Shown here in pieces: positions 34,956 through 47,210 of a stretch of DNA of 64,000 nucleotides; position 1 is the first letter of the stretch, and each line of letters begins with the position of its first letter. The stretch comes from Drechslerella dactyloides (Eukaryota > Ascomycota > Orbiliomycetes > Orbiliales > Orbiliaceae). The notes beneath the pieces are model-generated. The model had not been told where the DNA came from, ran no database searches, and saw nothing but the letters and a program-made list of their open reading frames with translations. The stretch lies in the NCBI GenBank assembly GCA_020064725.1, contig JAGTWJ010000006.1:1922001-1986000 (forward strand), read 5' to 3'. Both the position numbers and the translations under genes were made by a program.

Positions 34956-36230
34956 ATGCCAGGCTTGCTAGACCTTCCGCCCGAGCTGCGGGACGAAATC
35001 TACTCCTACGTCGTCTCTCCCTACGGCATCCGCCACCCTCTGAGCGACGGGGAAACGTACTTGTACGACTACAGCAGCGCGGTGCCCCTCCTCCGCGTCA
35101 ACCGCCAAATCTACCGTGAATCGCGTAAGGTCTTCTACGCGCTGAACACTTTCGTCCGCATCCGCACGCCGTGGGAGCAGGCCCGGTACTACGTCGCGCA
35201 CGAAGGCAACATCTCCATCATCCCCCTCGGCGATGAAGTCGCCGCGCGGTTCAACTCCCACTCGCTTCTCGTCACGATCGAGGCCTCCTACTCGCTTGGC
35301 GATTCCGAATACGACGGGCCCGCGATGCACGAGTTCGTCGTCCTCGTGCAGACCGGCGACCTCGCCCGCTTCTGCCGGTCGTGGTACTACAGCAGCATCA
35401 ACATGCCCGCCCTCAACGGCCACCTCACACTCACCCTCGCCCTGCGCGATCCCTACACTTCCTCCTCGCCGTTCCCCGCGGCCGACGGTACGGCGACCCC
35501 GTCCCTCCCGCGTGGTCTGCAATCCCGCCTCCTCGACCCCTTCGGACAGATCAAGGGTCTCCAAAAGCTCGTCATCGCGCAGCCGGACGCGAGCAACCAC
35601 CTCATCGCACCGGCGCCGGACGTCTACGAAAAGCTAGTCGAGACGATGAACATCCCGCTCGACCCGCCGCACGTCTGCCTCACGCGCGCGACAGCGCTAA
35701 AGGAAGCCGGCAACGCCGCGCTCGCCGCCAACCGCTTCGCCGACGCGATAACGCACTACAACGCAGCCTTCCACGAAATCCACATCCTCATAAACGGCAA
35801 GGACCGCCGCGTCCACGGCGACCAGTTCTTCGAACGCACCATCACCGCCCCGGGCGCCTTCCAGGGCCAACACGCGGGTACCGCGCGCACCATCCTCCGC
35901 GTCCGCCTCGTCGCGAACACCGTGCTGGCGTACCTCAAGATGAAGGACTACGAAATGGCAATCCACACGGGCATGCGCACCATCGGTATCATCCGTGGCA
36001 GCATCGGCTTGGACGAGGAGGACGGCGCGAACGATCCGACGATGGAGGCCATGTTGGGTTTTCCCGCGGCGGGCGAGATGGGCAAGATTTATTATCGGAC
36101 GGGCATGGCGTTTAAGGCTATGGATGAGACTGCCGAGGCGAGGAAGCTGCTAAAGGTGGCCGCGGTCTACCTGCCGCATGACAAGATTGTCGAGCGGGAT
36201 CTGGCCAGCGTCGCGCTGCGGCTGTCGTAA
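34956..36230 (+). CDS. F-box/2EXR-like protein with TPR-like C-terminal part
   Basis: An intronless 424-residue protein with start context CAAAATGCC. Residues 3-16 (GLLDLPPELRDEIY) and the later PLLRVNRQIYRESRKVFYALNTF (about 44-67) are the hallmark of a large fungal family with an F-box-like or 2EXR N-terminus, taken to be adaptors or folding platforms. From about residue 243 (TALKEAGNAALAANRFADAITHYNAAF) the sequence turns into TPR-type helical hairpins, continuing near 350-375 and 385-415. The combination suggests a protein-binding scaffold. No catalytic residues are apparent and the substrate is unknown. Coding sequence is GC-rich, with strong C-ending codon bias. Confidence 0.75.
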   Translation: MPGLLDLPPELRDEIYSYVVSPYGIRHPLSDGETYLYDYSSAVPLLRVNRQIYRESRKVFYALNTFVRIRTPWEQARYYVAHEGNISIIPLGDEVAARFNSHSLLVTIEASYSLGDSEYDGPAMHEFVVLVQTGDLARFCRSWYYSSINMPALNGHLTLTLALRDPYTSSSPFPAADGTATPSLPRGLQSRLLDPFGQIKGLQKLVIAQPDASNHLIAPAPDVYEKLVETMNIPLDPPHVCLTRATALKEAGNAALAANRFADAITHYNAAFHEIHILINGKDRRVHGDQFFERTITAPGAFQGQHAGTARTILRVRLVANTVLAYLKMKDYEMAIHTGMRTIGIIRGSIGLDEEDGANDPTMEAMLGFPAAGEMGKIYYRTGMAFKAMDETAEARKLLKVAAVYLPHDKIVERDLASVALRLS

Positions 36231-37646
36231 CGCTGACTGTCATTCTTGAGCTGCGGCTTGGGGTTTTATTACCATGTTAGTTGACTAAGTATAGGTCACA
36301 TCCGGTTGGCATTTCAGCGCATGTGCATAGATCTTACCTGCGAGAACATTCCAGTAGTTACTTACCTTTACGATATCCCTGTCATCATTGCTACCATTTT
36401 TGGATATCTGATTTTACCGCCGGAAGCAAGGTCCACCAATAAAATCCACCATGTACACAGGCGTGTATTCTGTCCTTCCTATCGAACCAGAGCCTGACTA
36501 ATACCACCCCTGTATGTGCACATACCAGTATTGGTCGGACACGATCAGATGCTCTCACCAACTGGTTGCTCGACGATGGAGTTGAGTGGTCAACGGACGG
36601 TCACCGATAATAAAGGCTGACAACATCGCTTTCGGCCTGTGTCCGCGTACCTTGCACCAAAACTGCCTGTTCGTACCTCGCAAGCAACAACTTCACAAGG
36701 CACAACCGACGTGTGAGCCCATAATCTCAGTCTCAGCGGCAACCTGACTCCGAGCTCATGCTCAGAGCCTCGTGAAGAAAAAAAAACAATGAGGCAACAC
36801 GCCAAGTAAGTTCCAAGATATCCGAGAATACGGGTGAGCAACAATACCACATTCCCAATACGTCACGTCGTACACTTGAGGGCATTCGTCCAAGGTTATA
36901 CGAGATGCACGTCAGACGAAGCTTTTATAAGCTTCGTATAGCGTGCAGGGTCCTTCGATTCTCCCCTGCCCGGAGCGGCAACACCTCTGTACGACTTTCG
37001 GCTGGGGCGGCCTCTATTTTCCCGCTTGGCTTAAGAGAGGAAAGTGTGATCGCTTAAGAAGGGTCGACCCGGGTGCCCGGGTACCCGCGCAGCCAGCAAA
37101 TAAGCCTCCACTTAACGGAGCTAACATCCGAGTTCGTCTCGTGGCCGCTGGAGGGAAGCTTAACTTGGTGGACGCACGTTGCGCCGTCCAGCTTCTAGTT
37201 TACGAGATGAATCCGGGATTAGCTTTAATACGCAGTAAGATGTTAGCCCAAACTAGATAATCTTTCATTTCTGGAGGGTATATTTTTACCGCTTCCGGAT
37301 GTCTTTCTTATATAAGAAAATATTAATGGCCAAGTGAGGCTCAAGGGTCGTTGGACACGAGTCGTGCTATGTGCGATGCATCCCATCGTATAATCCCTGC
37401 ACGCGCAGGTGCAACCATCTGTAATTATCGTCATGAGAGGAATTTACTTGCCTCGAGAGCTCCAGACCGCCGCGCCGTGTTTTCCGGTGTGCCTGCTCCG
37501 GCTTCGCCGTCGCACTTTTGGTTTACGAGACTGTACAAGCAATTCACCACATTCTGAGGTATCCGGATATCCAAATATACTCATCGATACTCTATCTCAG
37601 TGTAAAGAAAAGGAAGGCGTCTGCTGGCGATACACGTTGAAAAAGG
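36231..37646. other. Intergenic region with a short perfect hairpin
   Basis: No credible gene is seen. A perfect 9-bp inverted repeat, ACGAAGCTT-TTAT-AAGCTTCGT, lies at 36916-36937 and could be a terminator hairpin or protein-binding palindrome. The rest is ordinary sequence. Confidence 0.5.
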
Positions 37647-37653
37647 TATATAA
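37647..37653 (+). promoter_or_regulatory. TATA box of the small secreted protein gene
   Basis: TATATAA lies 147 nt before the ATG at 37800, and a long CT/CA-rich leader (CATCACCATCACAACCATCA and similar) runs to the start codon. This layout is typical of strongly expressed fungal genes. Confidence 0.65.
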
Positions 37654-37799
37654 GGGATAGCATCTCGCCCTCCAAGCCGATCTCTCATCACCATCACAAC
37701 CATCACTCTCAAGCTACTTCAATACAAATCAATCTCAACTCTCAATCAACAGAAAGACTCAGCTCTATCTATCCATCCTTACATCTACACAAATTCAAA

Positions 37800-38374
37800 A
37801 TGAAGTTCTCCGCCATCATCGCCGTTGCTTCCGCCGCCCTCGTCTCGGCTCAAGCCCAATGGTCCGGTGACGCAGCCTGCGGCCGTGTCGAGGGCGCCAA
37901 CGCCGCATCCCACACCATCGCCACTGAGGGAATCCCCTACCTCAGGAACCTCGGAGGCACCAAGTACGTATATATACATTAGCCAGCCATGATACATAAT
38001 ATATCATGGAACGAGCTCCGCTGGCATCCAATCTCATGATCGAATCTAATGACTAACGTTCTCTACAGCTGCCACGCCCCTCCCCGTTTCTGCCAACGCG
38101 TGAGCTGCTCCGGCGGCTCCGGCATCTTCCTGTGCAACGACGTAAGTCCACCCAACATATACCACCACAAAACTCCTCTCGATCCATAATTCAATATACT
38201 AATTACTATTTTTCCTAACAGAACAACAACGATGTCAACATCCGCTGCGAGACAATCGGAGAGGGCGCCGCCAGAATCTTCAATGCCTGCAACGGCAACA
38301 GCACCCCCTACTTCAAGGGCCAGCAGTTCGCCGCCGGTGGCTGGAACGTCGTCGTCCGCGCCTCCGACTGCTAA
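37800..38374 (+). CDS. Small secreted Cys-rich protein (effector candidate), three exons
   Basis: Exons 37800-37963, 38069-38141 and 38222-38374. The introns are 105 bp (GTACGT ... GACTAAC ... ACAG) and 80 bp (GTAAGT ... CTAACAG). The joined product has 129 residues: an N-terminal signal peptide (MKFSAIIAVASAALVSA) and eight cysteines at 27, 56, 63, 68, 77, 88, 102 and 129, enough for four disulfides. Conserved-looking features are GIFLCND (74-80) and the ending GWNVVVRASDC. The composition and size fit secreted fungal effectors or defence-like proteins; the family is not recognised. Neighbouring GH28 and transposon-edge genes give a similar secreted theme, but co-regulation is not shown. Confidence 0.88.
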
Positions 38375-39424
38375 GCGCAGAATCCACCTACCGGACGCAT
38401 GAGAGAATGAACGCCGCCATGTATATTAGTTTCCTTTTTTTCAACAGTTATAGCTTTCTAGCTAGTATACCATATAGAAACACACTTCACAGTCATACCA
38501 CTGGTTCTTCCTGCAGCCTTTTAAGCAATCGCATATGAGAAACTAAGGGCATAATATATGCAGCCCTCGCAAAGTAAAGGATGATAGCGTCGATAATATA
38601 GTATACTACACAAGCCGGTCAAGACCACCGCACCGCGTAACTACGCCATTATCAACAAGTTGAAGAGCATAGTAAGGACAGGGAAAGCAGCCCACGTAGT
38701 CAACGAATACGTACATAAAAACGTACCGTAAACGCCGATAACACCGCTCGCTACAATCATATTTCATTTAAAACAGAAAATTCAGTAGCAACACACCACG
38801 CCACATGCATATAGTATCGCCGAACACCCCATATAAGAACGAAGAAGCCACATCAGCTGTGTATGTACGACGCAACCGAAATATGATACCGCTCCATAGA
38901 CAATCGGCAAAGGGAAAAAAAGGATAAACAAAGGGGTATTGTCATCCGCCACGGCAGCGAAGCAGTGACGAATGTAAAACGGATTGAGAGAGTTCTAGTA
39001 GTAAGCGTGGGCGGAACATCAATATGGGACAGTGGTGATAAAAGTAGGCCGTCGCTCGCGAGTAGGAGAAAGCAGGTTGAGGTGTAGTTAGTGGAAAGGA
39101 GGAGGGAACATATGCATGGGGGGGAGGGCTCAAAGAGTATGAGGGTCATGAGGATGAAAGACCATGGCGGCTAGTCATGTAAAATTGATAAAAGAAATCG
39201 TAGAAAAGAACAAACAAATGCAAGAAGCATGCATAGAAAAACATCACAAAGCAGCAGATAACAGCAAGAAGAAAGGCACTCCGTGAAGACGCCAGGAGTG
39301 TGTATCGTAAAGTAGACCCGAAAGAGAAATATGAAGTCATGATGAGAGGGAAAAATAGGAAACTGACCAGCAAAGTCTGTCGTAGGGAGGCCGTCAGTAA
39401 GCCCACCGTTGTGATATCTTGCAA
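38375..39424. other. Intergenic region between convergent genes
   Basis: The secreted-protein gene ends on the left and the minus-strand F-box gene ends on the right, so this holds two 3' ends. AT-rich pieces such as TTTTTTTCAAC at 38433-38443 may take part in 3' end formation. Minus-strand open frames at 38853-39431 are compositional and have no domain features. Confidence 0.5.
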
Positions 39425-41946
39425 TCACCACCCCAGAGGCCCGAAATCACAGCAGTAGACCACCTCATCCAGGTCAAACATGACGAATCGCTCGCCATTC
39501 ATGACTTTGTTGAGAGACATACGTCCACCGATCCACCAGGGTCGCCTTTCGTGAATGTTGTATTGGTCCCACTTGGATTGCCGTTTGCCTTTTCCCTTTT
39601 CCTTAGGAAGGGCGGGCCCGGTGTAGAAATAGCCGTCAGACCGAAACTCGGCAGACAATCCCATGTCGTCGCCGGGGTCCTGGATCGCGTTCGGCTGGAC
39701 CTTTGAAAGAGGCGGAAGCGTGACGGGGGCCTTGGAAACCATGACATAGTCGCGACGCGGGGTCTCCAGAAATATCATGCCACGCTTAGTGGGGCCTTCC
39801 CAGAACGTATTTCCTGCGTAAAGCTGCATGGAGCTCAAACCCTGGAGGGGTAGCTGCGCCACGCCAGGGAGACTGAGGGCACTGGCAACGGTCGTCAAGT
39901 TGGCGGGATTACCGCCGACAAAGTACAGCAGCTGCTCATTAAGCACTCCATCGAGGATTTGTTGGGATATGGTGTGGTCCGGCCCCATCCAGTTCCACTT
40001 TTGGTCTCCGTACGGGACCTTCGACTTCCAAAGGGCGTTCCACATGTCGCGCGGGACACCGTGCATCACTTCATCCAAGGGGGCAAACCTCAGCATCTCA
40101 GGTCGCCACTCGCTGACCGAGGGGTAAGCCGGATTCCTAGTCGCGAGAAACTGAGTCTGCAAGCGATGGTTGAAGTGTGTTCGGGTCGTGAAGGAAGTCT
40201 TGGCCGGAATGTGGTAGCAGCGGATGAAAGCTGGCTTGAAGTGATTGTGGCAGTCGAGCTCGAGTATATTAAAATCGAACCCGCCGCTCTCCTCTGTCAA
40301 ATAAAGCCGGCTTCCGTCATCGCTGAATGCCAGGTCGAAACGGGACCCGACGATTCCGTGCTGCAGCCAAAGCAGCTCGACCTTTTCGATAAACTCGCAC
40401 GTCTCGGCGTTACACACGTATAGAGCGCGGTTAGCGCAAAGAACAATGATTTTGCCGTCGGGACTGATCAAGAAATGCTCGGGGGTGACTGTAGCAACGT
40501 TCAGGATTTCAGAAATCTCCTCGACTGGCTTGGACATTGTCACTGCACCGGTGCGGAGGTCGCGAACGGTGAGGAAGGTCTCGCGATAAAAGCCGGCATA
40601 AGGGTTATTGCCCCATTGAGGATTGGGAGTGGTGAGCGACCACAGTTTGTGGCCATGGGTGAGGTATCCAAGCATCTGACCAGTGAATCGGTGGCGGAGA
40701 AACATGCCAAAAGTGAAGGGGAGCATCGGATAGTAGTCGTCAAGGTGTATGTTCCAGTCCGCATAGCCCGTGATGATGTTGACACTCGCAAGCCTAAACA
40801 AGCGTTAGCGTTCGTCCGACATTTTGCATCAATTATGGAAACACATACTTGCGCCGGCGGCGAGGCAACCCGTCATTCGCTAGGTACTCGAAGTTCTTCT
40901 CCGGGCACTGGACGTAATCGAGCAGGATATGCGTCGGCTCGTACGGAATTATGGCGCTAACTTTAATCCGAAGGTGCCGCGTCTTAAGCGTGTCCCGCAA
41001 GGGCCAGCGGATAACGATAGCCTCCGGGATTTTCTCTTTCTTGGAGGCGCGTTTCGGACGCTCGGCCGGCTTGCGCTGCTCCTCGGCAACAACGGCGTGC
41101 AGAAGCCTGTTTCTGGCCATTCCCCTAGGATTGCCAGCGAGGGCGACGAGTGAGTCCTTGCGTTCGTTGACGTCCCAAGCACTGAGGTGCTGGACGTTGA
41201 GGTTGTAACTCTCGTCAATCCAGACGAGCCTGTCGCCAACTTTCTCCCACAGACCTGCGTTCGTGAATTTTTTGACCGAGGACGGGGTGCCGTCGGCACG
41301 GGCTTCGTCCAGAAAGGCTGTCGTCTGTCAGCATATATCTTCAAAGGACGTGCACGAGATTCAACGGCCGCGAGAAAAGCGGGGGAACGAGATGGCACGT
41401 ACTGTTCTTTCTAAACGCAAACTCCGGCCAGCCCAACTTGGCTTCTTCTCTGAGTTTCTTCGTTGCATCGCGTTCTCCAAACCTGTGTTCAACGACCGCC
41501 TCGGTGATAACGTACTCCACGTTGGCCTTCCAGTATTTGCTCACGCGGCGGAGGCTAACGATGGTGCGATTGGGCAGTGACAGTATGATCTCGCGCACGA
41601 CATTGTCTGGCAGGACATGGAACGGATCGCGCAGCTTGGCCAGGGCAGGATCATTAGCGATCGCAAGGGCCGCAGCGGCGTGACGTGTGATCCTGCGATC
41701 GGGTTTATTCTTGTTATCTCGGGATGCGAGGGCGATGCGTTTCGCGGGTGATTGGTCCAGGCACTCAGGAAGGCCGAGATCGAGGGGTTTGTCGCCGCCT
41801 GCGTCTGCGGTCTGCGACGAGGAGGGAGTGGGGGCAGCGGGGCCATTGGCTGTTGCGGAACCGAGCTGCTCATCTGAAGAAGAGCGCGAGCGGCGACGCT
41901 TCAAAGTTTTGGATCGAGATCCAGGCGCCTTGGCTTTGGAGGCCAT
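39425..41946 (-). CDS. F-box protein with large beta-propeller-like C-terminal domain, three exons
   Basis: Exon 1 is 41946-41403, intron 41402-41318 (GTACGT ... ACGACAG), exon 2 is 41317-40849, intron 40848-40794 (GTATGT ... GCTAACGCTTGTTTAG), exon 3 is 40793-39425. The phases agree and give 793 residues. The start is the first ATG, preceding ASKAKAPGS. Residues 10-90 are basic and Ser-rich, a likely nuclear signal (KTLKRRRSRSSSDE). An F-box follows at about 108-150 (FHVLPDNVVREIILSLPNRTIVSLRRVSKYW). A basic stretch (residues ~235-255, ERPKRASKKEK) precedes the long C-terminal region with repeating beta-type segments (FLISPDGKIIVLCANRALYVCN, FDLAFSDDGSRLYL), which suggests a WD40-like propeller. 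F-box proteins recruit substrates to SCF ubiquitin ligases; the target is unknown. Confidence 0.82.
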
Positions 41947-44335
41947 GGCCAATCGAATGTTGGTAACGACCGTGATAGCTGAGCTGGCTTCTCACGGAAG
42001 TCCCGGAGCGATGGTGGGGGCTTCTGTTTGCCCGGCAAAGCTGCGGTGTCATTGCCACCTGTCAGCCAGAGAGTCCTCTGGAGAGAGAGAGACAGCAGGG
42101 TAAGGGAAAGCCTGCGGAGGGCACTGACCTCTTGTAGCAGATGGGGGTTCGGCGCGGATTCGAGGTTGGCGATGGTGATGGGTGCGTGTTGAGGAGAGGT
42201 TGATGATGGAGGAGAAACAGCTGAGCCGTAGATGGAGGCTAGTTCGAAGCCACAGCAGCGCCAACACGGTGGGCCAGCTTCCCACCAGTGTCACCCGGAC
42301 CTCACAGCTTCATCACCTCAAGCCCTCGAAAGCCTTGGAAGTGTCCAGATCCACTCCTCGCAGCCCTGCCGAAGTGCTATTCCTGCAAATCCCAGTGGTC
42401 CCAGCTGGACCACCACCCTGTCCCAACATTCCCGCATGAGCATGACAGCGCTATCATCCACGCTAAAATTACACGAGAAAGTCAAACTATCGCCGGGCCA
42501 GGATCGTAGCTACCATCTACGCAGCTAGCCGACACGCTTCCAGAATGATCCCTGCGCAACCTGGATCCTCCGATTCGGAGGTTCGTCTGAAATCTAAAGC
42601 GCATCCAGCTGTCACCGATCAGATCTCAATCTCGATCCCGATCCGACTCGGCTCCGTTCGATTCGATCCGCGTGTCGGAGGAAGCGGACTTGACATGTTC
42701 GTTTGTCCATCTGGCAGGACCCACTTCTACGTCACATGCCACCAAGCTGCATTCTTTATTGGACTGCTCCGACTTTGGCAGGGGCGATATCGCGCGATAT
42801 CGATTCATTCACAGGGAACCCCCAAAAAACTTAACAAAACATACTTAAGTACTAGTATTATCAACTGGCGTGTAATAATCCTAGTCGGGATCGAATGGTT
42901 TACTCTTGGCACCGATAAGGATCTCGTGAACCGAATCTCGAGATCTCCTGAATTTAGTGGGTCCAGACTGATAATAAATTGACTGTGTATTCCAACCCGA
43001 TATCTCAGTAGACATACCCTCACAAATCGGGCAGTATGGATTGAGGCACTGATATCTGCCACTATACAAAAGAACTTGAGACCGAACAATCTTTGAGTCT
43101 ATTGATATACAAATTCCGCTTCAATCTGTCACGATGCTACTCGCGTACACATACGCCTCGGTGAAAAGTGCTGTAATACACAGGTACCAGCGCTCCTAAT
43201 GTAGCCGGCTCTTATACTAGTAGATGGGTACCCACTCGCCATTTCTCAACATCAGAAGATACATGCCAATGCCTTACTCTAGAGTAGTGAGCTGGCCTCG
43301 AGACTGCTGGTATCTGGCACCAGTCTCGAAGCCAGACCCGCCTAGTCGGCCACCCGTCTGGCATCAAGGAAATTCAGAGCTGGCTTCGCGCGTTTTGAGC
43401 TACATTTACCCAACCAGGCTGCTACCCGGCCAGCCTCGGCACTAGGAAACCCCAGCAACAGCGCTCAGCGGAGTGTAAGGCCGAAGGTTTGAGGATACCA
43501 GGTGGCCCTCTCGCCCACAGATGGACCGCCAGATACTGGTACCCAGGCTCCAGTCACCTAACGATTGCGCTAGCAAAACTGACCTCTAGGCTGAATTCTG
43601 AATACCTCAGAAATTAATTATGATATTAAAACCCGACTCTCGCCGCTTAGTTACATTTTTCAAAAGTTAAGGCGGAGACAGAAATCGAGTCCAATTAGAG
43701 CCCCCAGCAGTCTCGGATCCAAACTTAACACCTATGTAGTGACCTCCGGATCCCCCGAACTGTTCAGGACAAGCTCAGACGACTAATGTCGAGACTGCTC
43801 AGACGGTACATACGATAAGGTAGTAGGTTCAGCACTGAATCTAGTTTACTCAGATCAATGCAGAAGTCTAGTATGGAAGTGCAATACATGCAATACCTCG
43901 AACATGGAGTGTGGGATATATATTCGTGTCGCAAAGCCAAAGATTTAAGTATACATACATATATAGAAAACAAAATGGACGGAATAGACCGAACCTTAAG
44001 AACCCTCCCCAAAGCTGAGTGAACGGAGGGAAAAACTCCCCAAAACCTCAAAGTACACCTGAACGAGTGAACGAAAGAGAACCCGAAAAAAGAGTGGACG
44101 GAAGGAAACTCCTCCAGAAAGAACGGATGGAGGGAAATCCCCCAAGAAGAACGTAATCCACAGCCAGACAAGTAGCCGGTGCACAAGCATATGGGATACT
44201 TAATCGTATCCCCAACCCTTAAACCCCTACCCCGAACCACACATTAGCATCCCCGTACAATACCCACATCGATCTCGCACACACGTATACAAACACAAAC
44301 CACACAAGGGAGGGAAGACTGTATATATATGTATA
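41947..44335. other. Intergenic region, with imperfect purine-rich repeats
   Basis: It holds the divergent upstream part of the F-box gene. No credible gene is seen. At 43970-44160 the segment GRACGGARGGAAAYYCC recurs four times with degenerate spacing, which makes minus-strand frames open by composition. The stretch 43220-43560 is rich in GGTACC/CTGGTACC-like motifs. Confidence 0.45.
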
Positions 44336-44677
44336 CTAACATACCTCCAACCAAAACGCATCGTCAATATTGAGGTCCTCCCGCTGCGTGGGCTCCCCAT
44401 ACTGATAAAACATCGCAGGCGGCCTCTCACCCGTCTCATAAACGGCAATCAGCGCCGCGACATTCACAGCCTGGTTCTCGTCGTCCAGTCCCATGTCCAG
44501 CATCACCTTGAGCTCCTTGATCCGTTCGATCACCGACGGCTTCAGGATCGGTGAGTCGTCGCGGAACCAGGCGAGCCAGTTGCGCGGCGAGGGGACGGTA
44601 TCCGGCGTTAGAAGTGCGAGGCGGCGGAACGTTCGCCTCAAGCGCGCGCGGAACCGTGTGCGTGTCGAGCGGGGCAT
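44336..44677 (-). CDS. Hypothetical protein (113 residues)
   Basis: Begins at the ATG at 44677 (context CCAAAATGCCC, better than an in-frame ATG nine codons upstream). The N-terminus is strongly basic (MPRSTRTRFRARLRRTFRR), followed by a helical stretch (VIERIKELKVMLDMGLDDENQAVNVAALIAVYETG) and an acidic end with DDAFWLEVC. The stop is part of GTATGTTAG, which could instead be a splice donor (GTATGT) leading to another exon; no clear continuation was found. No family is recognised. Codon use is GC-rich like the nearby genes. Confidence 0.5.
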   Translation of the reverse strand: MPRSTRTRFRARLRRTFRRLALLTPDTVPSPRNWLAWFRDDSPILKPSVIERIKELKVMLDMGLDDENQAVNVAALIAVYETGERPPAMFYQYGEPTQREDLNIDDAFWLEVC

Positions 44678-47210
44678 TTTGGCAGTGGTGTATCTGTGTA
44701 CCATACATTGTACGTTAGCTCCTGAACTTCACTCTTTTACATGCATAGGTTTTTAAGTTATCTGATGAGAATCATGAGGGCGGGTTGTTAAGAAGCCTGT
44801 ACACCTCGAAGGCCAGTATCGTGGCTGGAGGTGTAAAGGCGCTTGAGTGTATTAACGCTCCAAAAGCCCGCAAAGGTAGACCCGGATGGCTGCCACGATG
44901 CGTAGGAAGCAAGGCCATGTAGACGGCAGCCACGCGCGCCAGCCGACGTAAATGCCGACAACCCCCTCGAAAACAAGGCAAACGGGGCACCACTCACCAA
45001 AAATTAAATCAAACACTAGAAATTAAAATATATATCGACAAGAAATCTCAATTATTGAAAAATAATAATAGAGAGTGTAGTACGCAGCCGGCGGCGACCG
45101 TATGGTAGTTTGTGTGAATAAGGAGGGGGAGGAGGGGGAGGACCCCCGGTAGGGCTACCCCCACATTTATAGCCCACCCGCAGGGCTGCAGGCTGCCCCC
45201 CGATTTTTTTTTTCTTGTAGGGGGAAACGGAGGAGGGACGGCCTTGGCTACGTGTATACCTTTGATAAAGCCATATTTAACCGACGATTTTCTCGCAATA
45301 TCTGCTCTTTCGCCCGTATCCACGCTGGCATCACCCTGCGCATCGGTCAATCACTGTACATATCAGCACAGGCAAGAAAGGTCATATTGGGTGTATAGGA
45401 TCCGTACGTGCAGGATGAATGTAGAAGTGCAGAGTACAACTTGAACATCCTCGCTGAGACTTTATATTGTTGCGACAGTAGGCAGCGCTAGCGGCGGCGT
45501 ACTATCTGCCGCCTGTTAAAGCGACAAGCGCAATGTATTCGAGAATCAGGCCAGTCTAGCGACGTGTGAGATATACAGTGCGGCAACGTATATCACCAAG
45601 CTGTCCGCCACGACCTCACAGGAATCCGTACACTCAGTTGAAGCCTGGGAGACACGTGTACAAGGGCCAGCATCCCCGAGGCCCGGCTCCAGTGGCCAAT
45701 TGCAACCTTATCCAGCATCTTCGGGGGTTCCGCCGCCTAGCCGGGCGGGTTTCGCATAACAAGCCAATATAGGCTTTGCAATCATGATAATGAAGGTAGA
45801 TACACTTGGAGAATAGCTCACGCAGCTAGCTAGCTAGGCTTGGTCTCTGATCAGTCGACCGCAGTCATTAGAAGAACGAATTTCGCGCTCGCCAACATGT
45901 TAACAGCTCATCCTTCCTGCTTGGCCTAAAAGCAACCGTATAAATACCACTACCGAAAACCGCGGGTCATTGTATACCCCGCAAACCTTTTATTTCATTT
46001 TTTGATCTAGCCTCACAGCATCCGTAACGTTCGAGGGTCCGCCGCTTACTTTTAGAATTTAATTGGTGGCCAGAATGTCAACAAAGAAGGGCTTGCTTGG
46101 GCTTATAATAGTCATCAAGCCCGCCTAGTGCATCGCTGTTAGGTGTCAACTAGGATAATTTCGTCAACAAGCGGTGTGGTATTCACGCTATTGCACAAAT
46201 CCTCCTCTGGTGACGGCTTTCCCGGCGGGGCGGCCCTGTGTTCTGCAGCGTTTACTCGCGTTGCAACCCCAACCTGTTGTTGCAAACTCCAAAGAGGCTA
46301 GCTGGGATTCCAAGACACCGCAATTTAACCACGACCTCACATGACAGCCCGTCGTACCACACCACGTGACACCGTGCACCACCACCGCGACTACTTAAAC
46401 CGTCGCGTCTCCCCGGAGAAAAAAAGAATTCAACGCGTCTTTCTTCCCTCACTTACATACGCACTACAACACCACGCAATCTCACCCCCACCACCTGTCA
46501 AAAATCAAGTTCCAACCAATCTACGACACGACACGACACGACACATATACAGCCGATTTCTCGATTCCATTCATTTAATAAATATAATTCCTAGTCACAA
46601 AGAATAAAAAGTATAATTACAAACCACGGTATCAGTTTCAATAACGACAAGCATCACGAAGGGTACAATAAGGATAGCACGGATGCATGCACGGGATAGG
46701 ATGGGACGGATGGATATCAAGTCGGACATAAGGGTGGGTGGGTAGACGGACGGGGGACGACATGACAGAATCACAAGGACGGCCGACGATGCAACGTTAA
46801 AGACACTTTTCCAAAAAGGGTTCACAAGGCAACAAGCACGAGCATGAGTCTTGTCTCGTAATGATAATAATAATAACGGGCAGTGACGGATGACGGACGG
46901 ACGGACAGACGGATAGGCAGGCAGCGGGTAGAAAGGATAAAGCCACGGGGGCACACCGTGGCCGGTATCGGAGGGTAAGGTAAGTGGAGCAAGAGAGAGG
47001 CAGAGGGCATAAGGGGACACCACCTCAGGTAAAGCACACAGTCAAAAAGGATAAGAATAAAGAACACAATCAATCAGAATCACGCCTCATAAAGCCATCC
47101 ATCATCAAGCCAACCAATCGTTCAAACCACCCGTCAATGCAAGGCCAAATAGAAAGGCCGGAAAAAATAAAACGAACACCAAGCGAGTCGACGCGGACGG
47201 ACCGCTCCGA
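44678..47210. other. Intergenic region with simple repeats
   Basis: No supportable gene. A minus-strand frame at 44788-45000 has no domain and lies downstream of AT-rich sequence. A (CGACA)n repeat occurs at about 46523-46545, and imperfect (GGAY)n runs lie at 46700-46760 and 46885-46925. A T/A-rich stretch at 46570-46620 may belong to the 3' region of the minus-strand FHA gene. Confidence 0.45.

Noticed and set aside
34968..35600. 210-codon minus-strand frame
   Set aside because: Shadow of the GC-rich F-box/TPR-like gene; Glu/Gly/Val-rich as expected for antisense of C-ending codons.
43764..44240. 158-codon minus-strand frame
   Set aside because: Its openness comes from degenerate purine-rich repeats; the Phe/Ser-rich product shows no domain or signal peptide.
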